The position numbers and the translations under genes are program-made. Below, piece by piece: positions 1-9,639 of a stretch of DNA of 64,000 bases. The notes under the pieces are model-generated. The model saw only the letters and a program-made list of their open reading frames with translations, ran no database searches and was not told the DNA's origin. The number at the start of each line of letters is the position of its first letter. Within the stretch, counting starts at the first letter, position 1. The stretch comes from Pinus tabuliformis (Eukaryota > Streptophyta > Pinopsida > Pinales > Pinaceae), in contig CM062815.1 in assembly GCA_031772625.1 (NCBI GenBank), positions 606,593,980-606,657,979 of the forward strand, given 5' to 3'.

Positions 1-54
1 TTTTCATTGAGATTTTACTTTGTTTGCGTGTGAAGTAGTTAAAAGTTTTTAACT

Positions 55-612
55 ATGGCTGAATTACCAAGGCAGTCCTGTAGACTTTGGGGCCAGTCTC
101 CTGAGTTTGTAACTGTGGCTGATTTACTGAGGAAATCCCGTAGACTTCGGGGCCAACCTCCTGAAGAAGTCCCAAGCCATCTTGAAGGCTTGAAAGTCCT
201 CGTAACTCCTAGTCGCAGTAAAGTTGGTTCACCTGAAGAAGGAGAGCCTTCATTGATTGTACATCCTGATTACCAAACTCTAGAAACCGGTTATAATCTT
301 GAATCTATTTCAGTTTCCGAACTTGCTGGTAGCTTTTCATCTACTAGTGATATAGGTGAAGAACCTGAGATATCTGAACCTGTTACTCCAACATCGGGGT
401 TTGTCTCTCCAACTTCTAGTGGTTCTAATTCACCTAGGGTAGAAAGAGTAATCACCGAAAATCTTCCTTCTGGTTTGATAGCTATTGAAGAACTCGCTCC
501 GGAAGAAGAAGTAGGCATCCCTATCCCTGAAAATCAACCTGTTATTGATCTAAGGGAGCATGAATCAATTTTTACAGTCCACCTAGAAGTACTACTTGGT
601 ATCTTTCTTTGA
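55..612 (+). CDS. gag: gag N-terminal domain, TE-A
   Basis: This is the amino-terminal part of the TE-A gag polyprotein, which would form the cytoplasmic virus-like particle. The ATG at 55 follows a short AT-rich leader. The protein opens with two related short motifs (QSCRLWGQ near residue 8 and KSRRLRGQ near 27) and continues as an acidic Ser/Pro/Glu-rich stretch without a recognised fold. The start resembles the gag start of TE-B (MATSGPCRQSRRLLG at 19552, minus strand), which supports the assignment and the start codon. The frame ends at 612 and gag continues in another frame from about 609, so a frameshift separates it from the rest. Function rests on position and on the TE-B match, not on a domain hit. 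Confidence 0.7.
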   Translation: MAELPRQSCRLWGQSPEFVTVADLLRKSRRLRGQPPEEVPSHLEGLKVLVTPSRSKVGSPEEGEPSLIVHPDYQTLETGYNLESISVSELAGSFSSTSDIGEEPEISEPVTPTSGFVSPTSSGSNSPRVERVITENLPSGLIAIEELAPEEEVGIPIPENQPVIDLREHESIFTVHLEVLLGIFL

Positions 613-1850
613 CTAATTATTTGGAAAACTCAGTGTTAAGTTTTTCACCACCTCGTACTCCTTATCATCCTAGAGGTTTTTATACTCCCGTAAATATGTC
701 AGGTCAGTCGTCCATGTTTACTCAATCGCCTGAATCTTTTTTGTACGATGGTCCTTCTGTTCCCGCTGGGTATCAGTCACTTTCTGGTATTTTTTCAGGG
801 CATCTCCTCAACCCGTTGAACAAGGGTTATTCACTGGAAGCAATGGTGCAAAGCCATTGAGCGTAGAAGACATTCTTATGATGTCAAGTTCTATTCCCAA
901 TTCTCAACCTCAAGGTGGCCAGTTACCGCCTGGGGGGCAGCCTCATTTAACACATGGGGGACAACCTCAAGGTACACAATTTGCATCTGGGGGGCAACCT
1001 CAAGGACAGTACGTACCTACGGTACAATACGTTCCTCAAGGTCAACCCCAGACTCAATATGTACTCCAAGGTCAACCCCAGTATCAATTTATACCTCAAG
1101 GTCAATCCCAGTATCAATACGTGCCTCAGGGATATCTACCCTAAGGTCAGTACTCGAACCAAGGTTTCCAACCACCCCAAGGTCAATCTTATGTTCAAGG
1201 ACGGGAAATGTACCTTTCAACTATCAAACCTACCCTCAACCTGGTTATGGTCCTCAATATTCTCAACCTATTATGGGTCAATACCCGGAACGAACATGCC
1301 AGGTGTACAGTTGTCATCTCAAACTGGACAACCCTTAGTTTTTGGTTCACCCCAGCAACCAGTCCAGTCTAACATTCAAACGTTTGTACCTTCTGTAGTT
1401 TCACAGTTTGGGCCTACTGTGCCTCGTACTCCATCTCAAACGACTGCTGCAACTGCCGCAACATCTGTTCCATCTACCCCACCTACTTCGGGAGTATCGA
1501 CAGCTCTGGTTTCTACTGTTTCTGTATCTACTCCTCAGACATCTTTACCACCGTCTGGATCCACCATTCAAACTACGGTTCAGATGCCTGTAGGACAACC
1601 TGGTTTAAGTACGGTTGTCACCAGTCAACCTCAATTCACCTATCAACCGTACCAGGGACAGTACCAATTTGGTCTTGCTGTCCAACAGCCAGTTTATCAG
1701 TATCAACCGTATCCTGGGTACACTTATCAACAACCTCAACAACCCCAGTACGGTACGGTTAATCTTGGTTTTCTGGGAGGATACAATATCCCGAACGTGA
1801 TTCCTATTCCTAGTTATCCTGGATATCCTCCTCCTGGGGCTGGTCTCATG
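609..1850 (+). pseudogene. gag: gag proline/glutamine-rich linker, TE-A, frameshifted
   Basis: This stretch codes the low-complexity middle of gag, but in at least three successive frames (609-860, 857-1205, about 1210-1295, then from about 1298), so several indels have hit it. Between about 900 and 1200 a roughly 10-residue unit built on PQGQPQYQ is repeated about eight times, followed by a Thr/Ser/Pro-rich section and a second Tyr/Gln/Pro section near 1620-1780. An in-frame TAA at 1142-1144 sits where the repeat pattern predicts CAA (Gln). There is no catalytic function. Low-complexity linkers of this kind are common in plant gypsy gags and tolerate indels. Confidence 0.65.
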
Positions 1851-3199
1851 ACCCAGAGTTTTAGGGATCCTAATCGGCAGTTACCATTTATCGCAACTTT
1901 GGACTTACCAGACTTGTCGCGCCTAACGAACGATCCGATTAATTATCTTCCGTTTTGGCCGCCAATGCCGAATAAGTTTCCCAGTGACATTCCCAAGTTC
2001 GAAGGTAAATCTGGAGAGGACCCGTCGAACCATGTGATGACTTACCACCTTTGGTGTGCATCTAACTCCATCACAGATGATTCGATCCATCTTAGACTTT
2101 TCCAGTGCACTCTAATTGGCCTCGCGGCCAAGTGGTACATTGAGTTACCGCGAGGCACTTTTTATAATTTTAGTTAGTTAGCTACCTCGTTTTTAACTCA
2201 TTTCAGTTGCCAGTTCGATATGACAACGGCACGGAATTGTTAACTTCGCTAAAACAATCAACATCCACATATATTTCAGATCATATTCATGAGTGGAGAC
2301 GTTGACGACGTTTAGTGAAGGTATTCATTCCGGATCAAATCTTGGCTGACTGGTTTGTAAAATATTTGTTGCCAAGGATCACTGAAGATGTTGCTAAAGC
2401 CGGAGTTGTTACTGAGGAGCAAGTGATTGCTCAAGCACAGTACCTTGACTTGGTCTATACTCAGTCAGGTACGTTACACGAAAAGATCCCCGATCCTCCC
2501 AAGTCAAATCAAATAACTGCAGCTCCTTCGGGATCTCATGCCGCTGACAGTATGATTGGTACGGTTAACACTAAAAGTAAGAAGAAGTCTTCCAAGAATT
2601 CTTCTCCTATCATAACCTTGCCTGATTCCCCGACATGAGATTCTTCTGCAGAGGCTTCCTCCGATGTTCATGTTGTAGAATCATCTACAGCTAAATCAAA
2701 ACCCGGTGGGAAGAAGAAAGGAAAGAAGAAGAATAAAACGGACAAAAGTTCAAAGGAGAGACCTGAAAAGGCGGAATCTAATGATGAAAATCGCAAACCT
2801 CGTTATCTGTGTCTCATTTGTGATGAAGAACATTTCACAAGAGACTTCCCTCATCGAGCAGGGGTTGCGAAAATCGTCAAAGGTTCCCAAACTCCTGCTG
2901 TTTTGAAGGATCCATTTCCAAATCAAGATAGCAAGATGATAGGTTCTTCCTCGAGTGCCAATGAAGAACCCATATTGATGATGTCCCATGTAAGGATTGT
3001 GACTCGATCGCAAGATTATGGCAGTAAAAGTTCGGTTGATGGCAAAGAAGCAGAATCTTCTCATTCTAATCCATCAACCTCAGCTCCCGGTTCCGATCCA
3101 CTACAGATCGAGAAACCTAATCCAGACTTAGTAATTAAACCACCCGCCAAGGGTGTACTTCGAAGGTCAGCTTTCAATCCACATTCGAGAGCAGCTTAG
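1850..3199 (+). pseudogene. gag: gag capsid core and zinc knuckle, TE-A
   Basis: The retrotransposon gag core is recognised by LPFIATLDLPDLSRLTNDP, then RLFQCTLIGLAAKWYIELP at about 2090-2150, the usual AxxWYxxLP gag signature. A TAG at 2175-2177 and a one-base shift near 2200 break it. From there one frame continues through the gag C-terminus, a Lys-rich stretch (2690-2760) and a zinc knuckle at 2810-2848 with spacing CX2CX3HX4F, the last Cys being Phe. In-frame stops at 2303 and 2636 (TGA) and 3197-3199 (TAG) interrupt an otherwise open frame that runs directly into protease. TE-B has Arg at the position of the 2303 stop and Gln at the position of the 3197 stop, consistent with C-to-T decay. 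Confidence 0.85.
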
Positions 3200-3241
3200 A
3201 ATTATAACATTGTTGAGGATTTAGCTATTTCACCCTCAGCA

Positions 3242-5062
3242 ATGTCGGCTTTGGAAGTGCTACAATCATGCCCAGCACAACGCAAATTACTTTTGTCGGC
3301 TATAGGAGCTATTGATGTTCAGGACCCGAACCTAATAATCTTTGATCTAGAAAATAGTACACTGCGTTTGCCTCATCAAATGGCTTTCCAGATTCCAGTG
3401 ATAGTAAAAAACAGGCCTATTCATCGGACTGTAATTGATGAGGGAGCCTCAACGTGTATTATGTTGATACAGTGTTGGAGATCGCTTGGTTCTCCTTCAC
3501 TAAATCAATCCCCGACGATTCTTAAGGCCTTTGATGGCCGTGGGTTTCATCCTTTTGGCATTCTACAGGATTTGCCTATAGGGGTTGAAGGAAAAACCGT
3601 TAGTCTAGATGTGGAGGTGGTTGATGCCCCTCTAGACTACAACCTTCTCTTGGGTCGAAGTTGGTCTTACGCTATGACAGCGGTCGTTTCATCGGTCTTT
3701 AGAGTCATAAAATTTCCACATAATGGAAAGATTGTAACAATAGACCAGTTGGCTTACTTTTCATCCGACCCAGCCTCTTCAGAGAGTATTCAGCACATCG
3801 GTAAAACGACTATCCCATATAAGGATGTTGGAGTAGGATTAGTTAAAGATGCTGGTTTACTGGGAACTTTTCCTTTTCCTCCAATCAACGCATCATCTCC
3901 ATTTGCAACTATTCATATGATTACATTAGAAACTATTTTTTATGACGATCCTTGGACCGTTCCTTCTGAATCTGAAATAGACTCATTTGGTAATTCCATG
4001 CCTTTGAGTCCATATGAAATGGCCTATGAAGCTGTGCAGTCTTTTGCCGACCTGTGTTCAACCGAAAAAGACTTAATGAATGTGGTCTGTGAGGAATCAC
4101 TTTTCACATCAACCTCAGATTTAACTACGTTTTCTGAACTTGTTCACTCTGATGAGCAAATTCGTGAAATCCTATGTGTAGATGATTTAACATGGGAAGA
4201 TCTCCATCACAGATCTTTGTTTTTACCTGAGAATGATCGTTTTGAAAATAATTTCTCATCAATATTTACGACCGAATATGTCAAGGAACCTCAGAATCCA
4301 ATGAAACATCTCGATTCAGAGTTAAATTTGGGAAACATCTCTCAAACTATTCCCATTGACATTTCGGTTAAGCCTGGAATTGTTGAGAACATTCATATAG
4401 GTGCCTCGTGTACAGATGACGAAATTCAATTGTATAAGGCCCTATTTCAAGAATTCCGCGACGTGTTTGCCTGGTCCTATGAGGAAATGCCAGGAATTGA
4501 TCCCGCAATTGTTCTTCACGAGATCAAAGCTTACCCAGACGCTAAACCCATCCGGCAACGTTTGCATCAGATTCACCCACGAAAAGCTGCTGCAATTAAA
4601 GCAGAAGTTGAAAAACTATTGAAAGCAGGTTTCATTTATCCGATCCCGCTAACGGATTGGGTATCGAATATTGTTCCAGTTAACAAAAAACAGGGGACAA
4701 TAAGAATATGCATCGATTATAGGGACATTAATCGAGCCTGTCCAAAGGACAATTACCCAACTCCCTATATTGATCAAATCATTGATGATTGTGCCGGCAG
4801 TGAAATATTTTCCTTTATGGACAATTTTTCCGGATACAATCAAATCAACATTCTACCTGCCGATCAACCAAAAACGGCTTTTATTTGTCCATGGGGGACA
4901 TTTTCTTATTGCAAATTACCTTTTGGGCTTAAGAATGCCGGAGCAACTTTTCAGAGGGCGATGTCTTATGCGTTTCATGACATCAAGCACATTGTGCAAC
5001 CCTATCTCGATGACTTGCCTGCTCATTCACTACATCGAGCTGATCACCTCGTCCACTTATGA
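3242..5062 (+). pseudogene. pol: protease and reverse transcriptase, TE-A
   Basis: One open frame of 606 residues carries the aspartic protease, a long linker and most of the RT. The protease active site reads VIDEGAST at about 3434-3457, with DxG where Glu replaces the common Thr/Ser; LDYNLLLGRSW at about 3630-3663 is its C-terminal flap and helix region. The RT begins near FAWSYEEMPGIDP (about 4460) and contains VPVNKKQGTIRICIDYRDIN, the SFMDNFSGYNQI block with the first catalytic Asp, and the YLDD box at 5003-5014. The frame ends at a TGA (5060-5062), but the same frame continues for 290 bases with good RT similarity, so the stop is a point mutation, probably from CGA. Gag, protease and RT share this frame. 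Confidence 0.92.
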
Positions 5063-5356
5063 GCAATCTTTATAAGGTGTAGGCATTATCGTATTCGGTT
5101 GAACCCACACAAATGTGTCTTCTGTATAGAAACGGGTCGATTGCTGGGATTTGTAGTTTCGAAAGCCGGCATTCGCGTTGATCCCTCGAAGGTCAAAGCT
5201 ATTATCAATTTGCCTCCTCCTTCAAGTCTCTGCCAACTCCAAAGTTTGCAGGGGAAAGAAAACTTTTTACGACGATTCATTCCTAACTACGCCGAGGTTA
5301 CAAAAGGTTTTACACGGTTATTGAAACAAAATACTCAATTTCTTGGGATGAGGTAG
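5063..5356 (+). pseudogene. pol: RT C-terminal (thumb/connection) part, TE-A
   Basis: This is the continuation of the RT frame after the 5060 stop: LNPHKCVFC, LLGFVVSKAGIRVDPSKV and the FLRRFIPNYAEVTKGF block are typical of the end of gypsy RT. The conserved WDEVAQKSFDALK that should follow is coded in a different frame from about 5340, so a one- or two-base indel lies at 5336-5345. The cytosolic reverse-transcription function would be lost without correction of both lesions. Confidence 0.85.
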
Positions 5357-5911
5357 CTCAGAAGTCTTTTGATGCACTCAAACACGCGTTAACCCATGCA
5401 CCGTTGTTGCATCCTCCCAACTACAACCAGGATTACTTTTTGTATCTCGCCGCCTCCCATTCCACCATTGGAATGGTCTTAGTTCAGGAAGATGAATTCA
5501 GAACGGAACATGTGATATATTACCTTAGTCACACGTTAAATCCAACTGAGCTAAAGTACTCACATGTGGAGAAATTGGCATTGGCAGTCGTTCAAGCTGT
5601 CCAACGTTTTCCTCACTACATTTTACTACGTAAAACTACGGTAATTTCAGATTGCAACCCTATGATCTACATTTTGACCAAACAATTGCTAGGGGGAAAG
5701 TACTCTAAATGGATCGTTATCCTGCAAGAGTTCAACTTGGAGTTTGAGAAATCTAAGTCTAAGAAATCTTTAGTTTTTGCAGAGTTAATGTGTGACTTCC
5801 CGCGTGCTGACACAGAAACTGTGGCAGAGGAGCCCATTGCGGACGAATCTTTGTTTCTAATCAGAACTTTAGATCCGTGGTATGGGGATATCATCATCTA
5901 TCTCCAGACCC
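5341..5911 (+). pseudogene. pol: gypsy RNase H domain, TE-A
   Basis: After the frameshift the frame gives the usual RT-linked RNase H: SFDALKHALTHAPLL, then YLAASHSTIGMVLVQ, where a gypsy RNase H normally has a catalytic Asp and this element has Ala/Ser. Later blocks HVEKLALAVVQAVQRFPHY and ISDCNPMIYIL (second Asp kept) follow, ending at VFAELMCDFP. Loss of the first catalytic Asp in the original RNase H is expected in elements with a second, archaeal-type RNase H, such as the one at 7266-7685. The frame runs on to 6036, but similarity passes to the integrase frame near 5910, marking another frameshift. Confidence 0.82.
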
Positions 5912-7121
5912 AATCGTTCGGCCAGAAATTTCAAGGTCGGAACGTCGGAAAATTCGCTTCCAGTCCCAACAATTCAAAATTATTGGAGATACTCTTTATC
6001 GCCGTGGGGCGGACTCTATTTTTCGACGTTGCTTAACTCATGAAGAGGCTGAGAGAGTTATAAATGACTGTCACTTTGGAGCATGTGGCGGTCATATGTC
6101 TGGGTATGCCACAACCCAAAAGATATTGCGCGCTGGCTATTTATGGCCGTCCTTGTTTAAAGATTGTATTACGGCGGTTCGAAAATGCCACAACTGCCAG
6201 ATTTTTGATCGTAAGATGCGCGCTCCACCTGCTCCTCTCCACCCTATAATTGCCGTTGGTCCTTTTGCCAAATGGGGTATCTATTTTATTACATGTAACC
6301 CTCACTTGGCCGGGGGGCATGCGTATATCATCCTTGCGGTAGATTATTTTACTAAGTGGGCTGAGGCGATGCCTACATTCGAGGCAGATGGCAAGACAAC
6401 CGCAATTTTCGTGTTCAATCATATAATTGCTAGGTTTGGTGTCCCACAAGCGATAAACACTGATCATGGGCGTCATTTTCGAAACGTTATGATGACCGAA
6501 CTCACAGGCCAGCTTTGTTTATGTCACGATAGTTCAACCCCTTATTATCCACAAGCAAATGGTCTGGTTGAATCCATCAACAAAGTTTTAGTTATCATGA
6601 TCCGACGAATCATTGGGATTCATCAGTCGAATTGGCACAACATGCTATTTTCAGCGCTTTGGGCGTACCGAACTTCAGTAAAAACATCAACAGGGTTCAC
6701 TCCTTTCCAACTAGTCTATGGTTTGGAAGCTGTGCTACCCATTGAGTGCGAAATCTTGTCACTGCAAATGGCCATCGAGTTACTTCCAGCTACTTCCGAA
6801 GAGGAGAAGCATTTGTTATACTTATCCCAATTAGATGATATTAGACGTGATGCTGCATTGGCAATCGAGACTCACGCAAAATGTATGAAAGCTCAGGATG
6901 ATCAGAATGTGACCCCTCGAAATTTTTCGGAAGGAGACCTAGTGTTATTGTATGATCAAGCTAATGATAAAATAGGTGCTGGGAAATTCGTTCCTATGTG
7001 GCATGGTCCCTATATTGTTAAGCGAAAGCTAGCAAAAGGGGCCTATGAGTTGGTAGACTTTGATGGGGACTCTTTGGGTAAACCCATAAATGGCCTTTAC
7101 TTGAAGAGGTACTATGCTTAA
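5877..7121 (+). pseudogene. pol: integrase, TE-A, first catalytic Asp replaced by Tyr
   Basis: The domains are in order. An HHCC zinc-binding region runs from about 6067 to 6205 (CHFGACGGHMSG, KILRAGYLWPSLFKDC, RKCHNCQ). The DDE core follows with AVDYFTKWAEAMP, INTDHGRHF (second Asp) and YYPQANGLVESINK (Glu). The C-terminus is of the GDLVLLYD... FVPMWHGPYIVK type and ends LYLKRYYA. The first catalytic Asp should stand in WGxDF, but the codon at 6282-6284 is TAT, giving WGIYF. This frame is otherwise open for 414 residues with no stop, so the substitution is the main defect here. Integrase would act in the nucleus to join element cDNA to target DNA. No chromodomain is visible, as is usual for the Tat clade. 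Confidence 0.9.
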
Positions 7122-7265
7122 AAGAATGGGGTATGGAGATTTTTAGTTAGGATAGTTTTCTTTCTAGCTAGTGTGTTTTAGTTTAAAAAACAAAAGTTTG
7201 CTTAACTTAGAGAGTGTTTTTCGTCATTATTCCTGCTTATCTTGGTTTTACTCTTGATATTGCAG

Positions 7266-7685
7266 ATGTCGATGCCTCTCCAAACATACATTGGATTTGT
7301 TGATGGTGCTTGTCGTAATACACAGAACATCTCTTCCGCAACTTGGGTTATCTATTCGCCCTCTGACGAGTTAGTTTCTATGCATGGGGTAAGCCTCGGT
7401 CAAACAACAAACAACATTGCAGAGTATAGTGCAGTGATTGAGTTATTATCTGAATCTATTTCATTTGGGATTCAGAGTTTGATAGTGAGGTTGGATTCTG
7501 AACTCATTGTATTACAGCTTAATAGAGTGTATGCCATTAGAAATCCAGTGTTATTAAGATTATTTTTGAGAGTGCGTCTCTTGGAATGTGAGTTTGATTA
7601 CATTGAATATCAGCATATTCCAAGGTCTTTAAATACATTAGCAGATGCAATTGCTTCTCGAATGTTAAATAGACATTTGCAATAA
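7266..7685 (+). CDS. archaeal-type RNase H (second RNase H), TE-A
   Basis: A separate 139-residue frame lies 144 bases downstream of integrase. Counted from the ATG at 7266, the four catalytic acidic residues of an RNase H fold are present: D13 (IGFVDGA), E53 (NNIAEYSAV), D77 (VRLDSELIV) and D127 (LNTLADAIA). The fold and spacing fit the archaeal-like RNase H known from plant Tat elements, here placed after integrase. The ATG directly follows TTGATATTGCAG, which looks like a splice acceptor, so the domain may be reached by splicing. It is intact while the neighbouring domains are damaged. Its likely role is to remove RNA from the RNA-DNA hybrid in place of the degenerate gypsy RNase H. Confidence 0.87.
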   Translation: MSMPLQTYIGFVDGACRNTQNISSATWVIYSPSDELVSMHGVSLGQTTNNIAEYSAVIELLSESISFGIQSLIVRLDSELIVLQLNRVYAIRNPVLLRLFLRVRLLECEFDYIEYQHIPRSLNTLADAIASRMLNRHLQ

Positions 7686-7885
7686 TCATACATGTAAATT
7701 TAAAACCATTCCATGATATGATTTACAAGATAAGTCGGTAATAATGATATATATATATATATATAGGAGTGTGTCAAAAAATACATCGTCTTCGATCATA
7801 GGTTGAAAAAAACCTTATGATCGGCAAAAATGATAAGTAAAAAAAAACAAAATGTCACATGTGCCCACAAAAGGCGATCATCCTA
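7686..7885. other. Convergent intergenic spacer with TA repeat and hairpin
   Basis: This is the junction between the + strand pol genes and the - strand PMD gene. It holds a (TA)n run at about 7746-7766 and an inverted repeat at 7793-7823: arm CGATCATAGGTT, loop GAAAAA, arm AACCTTATGATCG, one base unpaired. No coding potential was seen. Confidence 0.6.
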
Positions 7886-9093
7886 TCACTGGTGATGATC
7901 TCTATAAGAAACCACTGCCCGAGCCACCTTGAAAAGGAACCTCCTAAAAGGTCCTGGGACTCCAATCACATAGTGCTGAAGTCGACGAGGAATGTCATCG
8001 ATAGTGGTCTCAGGAATATCTCTTGTCAAGCGCTCAAGATGACTCTCCAACTCGGCCAAAACCTCTGCTGATTCATCCTGTGGGGCTAGCACGGGTGCAA
8101 CTGGTTGCCTCCTCTCGAAAGGTCGGAGAGCGGCTAGTCACTGTGGACCCACATCTGCATTTGAAATTTTTACTATCAGTTTTGAGACGATGAAAAATAT
8201 TAAAAAAAATTTAAATAGGGAAAGTTGAAAAGGATTTTACCTGACTCGTCCCACTGCTCTCCTGGTGGAAGAGCCATGTCTGGGTCACCACGGAAATCTA
8301 TCCCAGCGTAAGGGAAATCCTGAATGCAAAAGACCTGGTTTTCCAACCATTGGAAATACTCAGGTTTGAACGGAGCAACCTCTGTCCTCTCATCCGGGTG
8401 ACGGGCCGTGACTGCGACCCATCGCATCAGTTTGGGCTCTCGAGGAAGCCCATCTCCAACAGTAAGATGCTGTGGGATTAGCATAGGAACCCTCTCCAGG
8501 CCAAAACTCACGACCAAAGCCCCATAACCAAAGGTCTTTAGTCGTCCGCTCTTGGCCTTGGTCAGTTGGCCTTTCACATTGGCCAGCATAGCATTGCACC
8601 AGTTGAAGATGGTGCCTTGAAAGCAATCAACTGCCATACGCATCTGGGATCCGGTGGCAACATGTAATGCGGTAGCTCCGCAAAGTCTGGTGGCAGTAAA
8701 CGCAATCACTATGAGCTCAGGACAGGATATGGTCTTTATGTCTATCCCTTTGTCTTTATCCTGGCTGTTGCAGTACTCTAGCCGGAGGCTATCGACAGAA
8801 TGGCCACCTGACATAGTCCGGAATAGAGTCAAGTCCTCGCCTCTCTTAGGCAAACCAGTCAAGAAATAAATGTCCTCCAACTCGATTTCGAGCCGGTGTC
8901 CGCCAATGAAAAAGCACTGGTCCTGTACGCTCCACCTGTCAACCAGCCACTGTAAGAAATCTACCTGAGCCCTCATGCCAGGAATGGTCCAGAATTTGTA
9001 CAGTCCGCATGCCCTCAAAGCATCAAGTGAAGGCTGATGATTCCATGTGGCGGTATCCACGTCCTCATGCTCCCGTTCTCGCCAATATAGCAT
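7886..9093 (-). pseudogene. PMD (plant mobile domain-like) gene, antisense in TE-A, two exons
   Basis: Exon 1 runs from the ATG at 9093 down to 8241 (MLYWREREHEDVDTATWNH...). It contains YKFWTIPGMRAQVDFLQWL, RWSVQDQCFFIGGHRLEIE and LEDIYFLTGLPKRGEDLT, the pattern of plant mobile domain/aminotransferase-like plant proteins. An 86-base AT-rich intron with GT...AG ends (8240-8155) joins in phase to exon 2 (8154-7886). Exon 2 codes LAALRPFERRQPVAP, then an acidic segment, ending VARAVVSYRDHHQ. One in-frame TGA at 8138-8140 spoils the joined frame, so this copy is a near-intact pseudogene unless read through. A truncated second copy lies at 49482-50038. PMD extra ORFs, some antisense, are known from plant Ty3/gypsy elements; their function there is not established. 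The family call is from motif recognition, not a search. Confidence 0.72.
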
Positions 9094-9103
9094 GATATAT
9101 CCT

Positions 9104-9562
9104 CTGCATCAAGTATAAAGATTAATTAGATTGCTAGAAAACATTTTGATTGGTCCATTTTTGAGGAATTTTAGGCTCAAAACCCTTGCTGCGGGGTACG
9201 CACCCTCCACGTTAGACACAGTGCGTGGGTCTGCACTTTGTCTACACGGAAGGTGCGGACCCCGAGCTTTTTCCCAATGGAGAAAAAGTCGGGGTCCGCG
9301 GGTCCGCAATGGTAAACCTGCGGACCCCCGCGCGCGGGTTTTGCGCCTAAAAACTCTCCCAAAAAACAAAATGAGGGGCTAAATCAAAAAACTAAACAGT
9401 TGAAAATGAAGAGTAAGATGATGTGGATTACTTGGAGAAGACGGCGCTCGATTCCGACGGTTGGATTTTCCACAATCTTCACGGGAAGTTTTCTAAGCAA
9501 AAGCACTATTTTCTCACCCAAACTTGAACGATAAAAATGAATTGACAAAGGCCTTTTTTATA
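9104..9562 (-). promoter_or_regulatory. Predicted promoter, leader exon and leader intron of the PMD gene
   Basis: Upstream of the PMD ATG on the - strand, TGATGCAG|AGGATATATC resembles a splice acceptor (intron end at 9104). A donor CTTCTCCAA|GTAATCC lies at 9432/9431, giving a 328-base intron. Before it is a roughly 100-base non-coding leader, and TATAAAAAA stands at 9562-9554, about 30 bases upstream of the leader. TE-C keeps all of these: TATAAAAAGGG at 38418-38428 and donor CTTCTCCAG|GTAATCC at 38548/38549. The intron contains the GC-rich hairpins described separately. Promoter and splicing are predicted from consensus and conservation only. Confidence 0.5.
9190..9350. repeat. GC-rich hairpin cluster
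   Basis: In AT-rich surroundings this block is GC-rich and full of inverted repeats. GCGGACCCCGA...TCGGGGTCCGC encloses CTTTTTC/GAAAAAG as an extension of the stem, and GTCCGC...GCGGAC surrounds AATGGTAAACCT. The phrase GAAGGTGCGG recurs here and in the LTR U3 (around 11518). The block is conserved in TE-C at about 49265-49400. Confidence 0.6.
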
Positions 9563-9639
9563 AGTTTTTTGAGTAAATAAATCGCAAATTTGTTTATGTT
9601 TCACTTTGAAAAGGTATTTTGCAACACTTTTATCCATTT

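Noticed and set aside
2750-3064. 104-residue frame on the - strand
   Set aside because: Lies fully opposite the gag-protease frame with its zinc knuckle; no motif; shadow.
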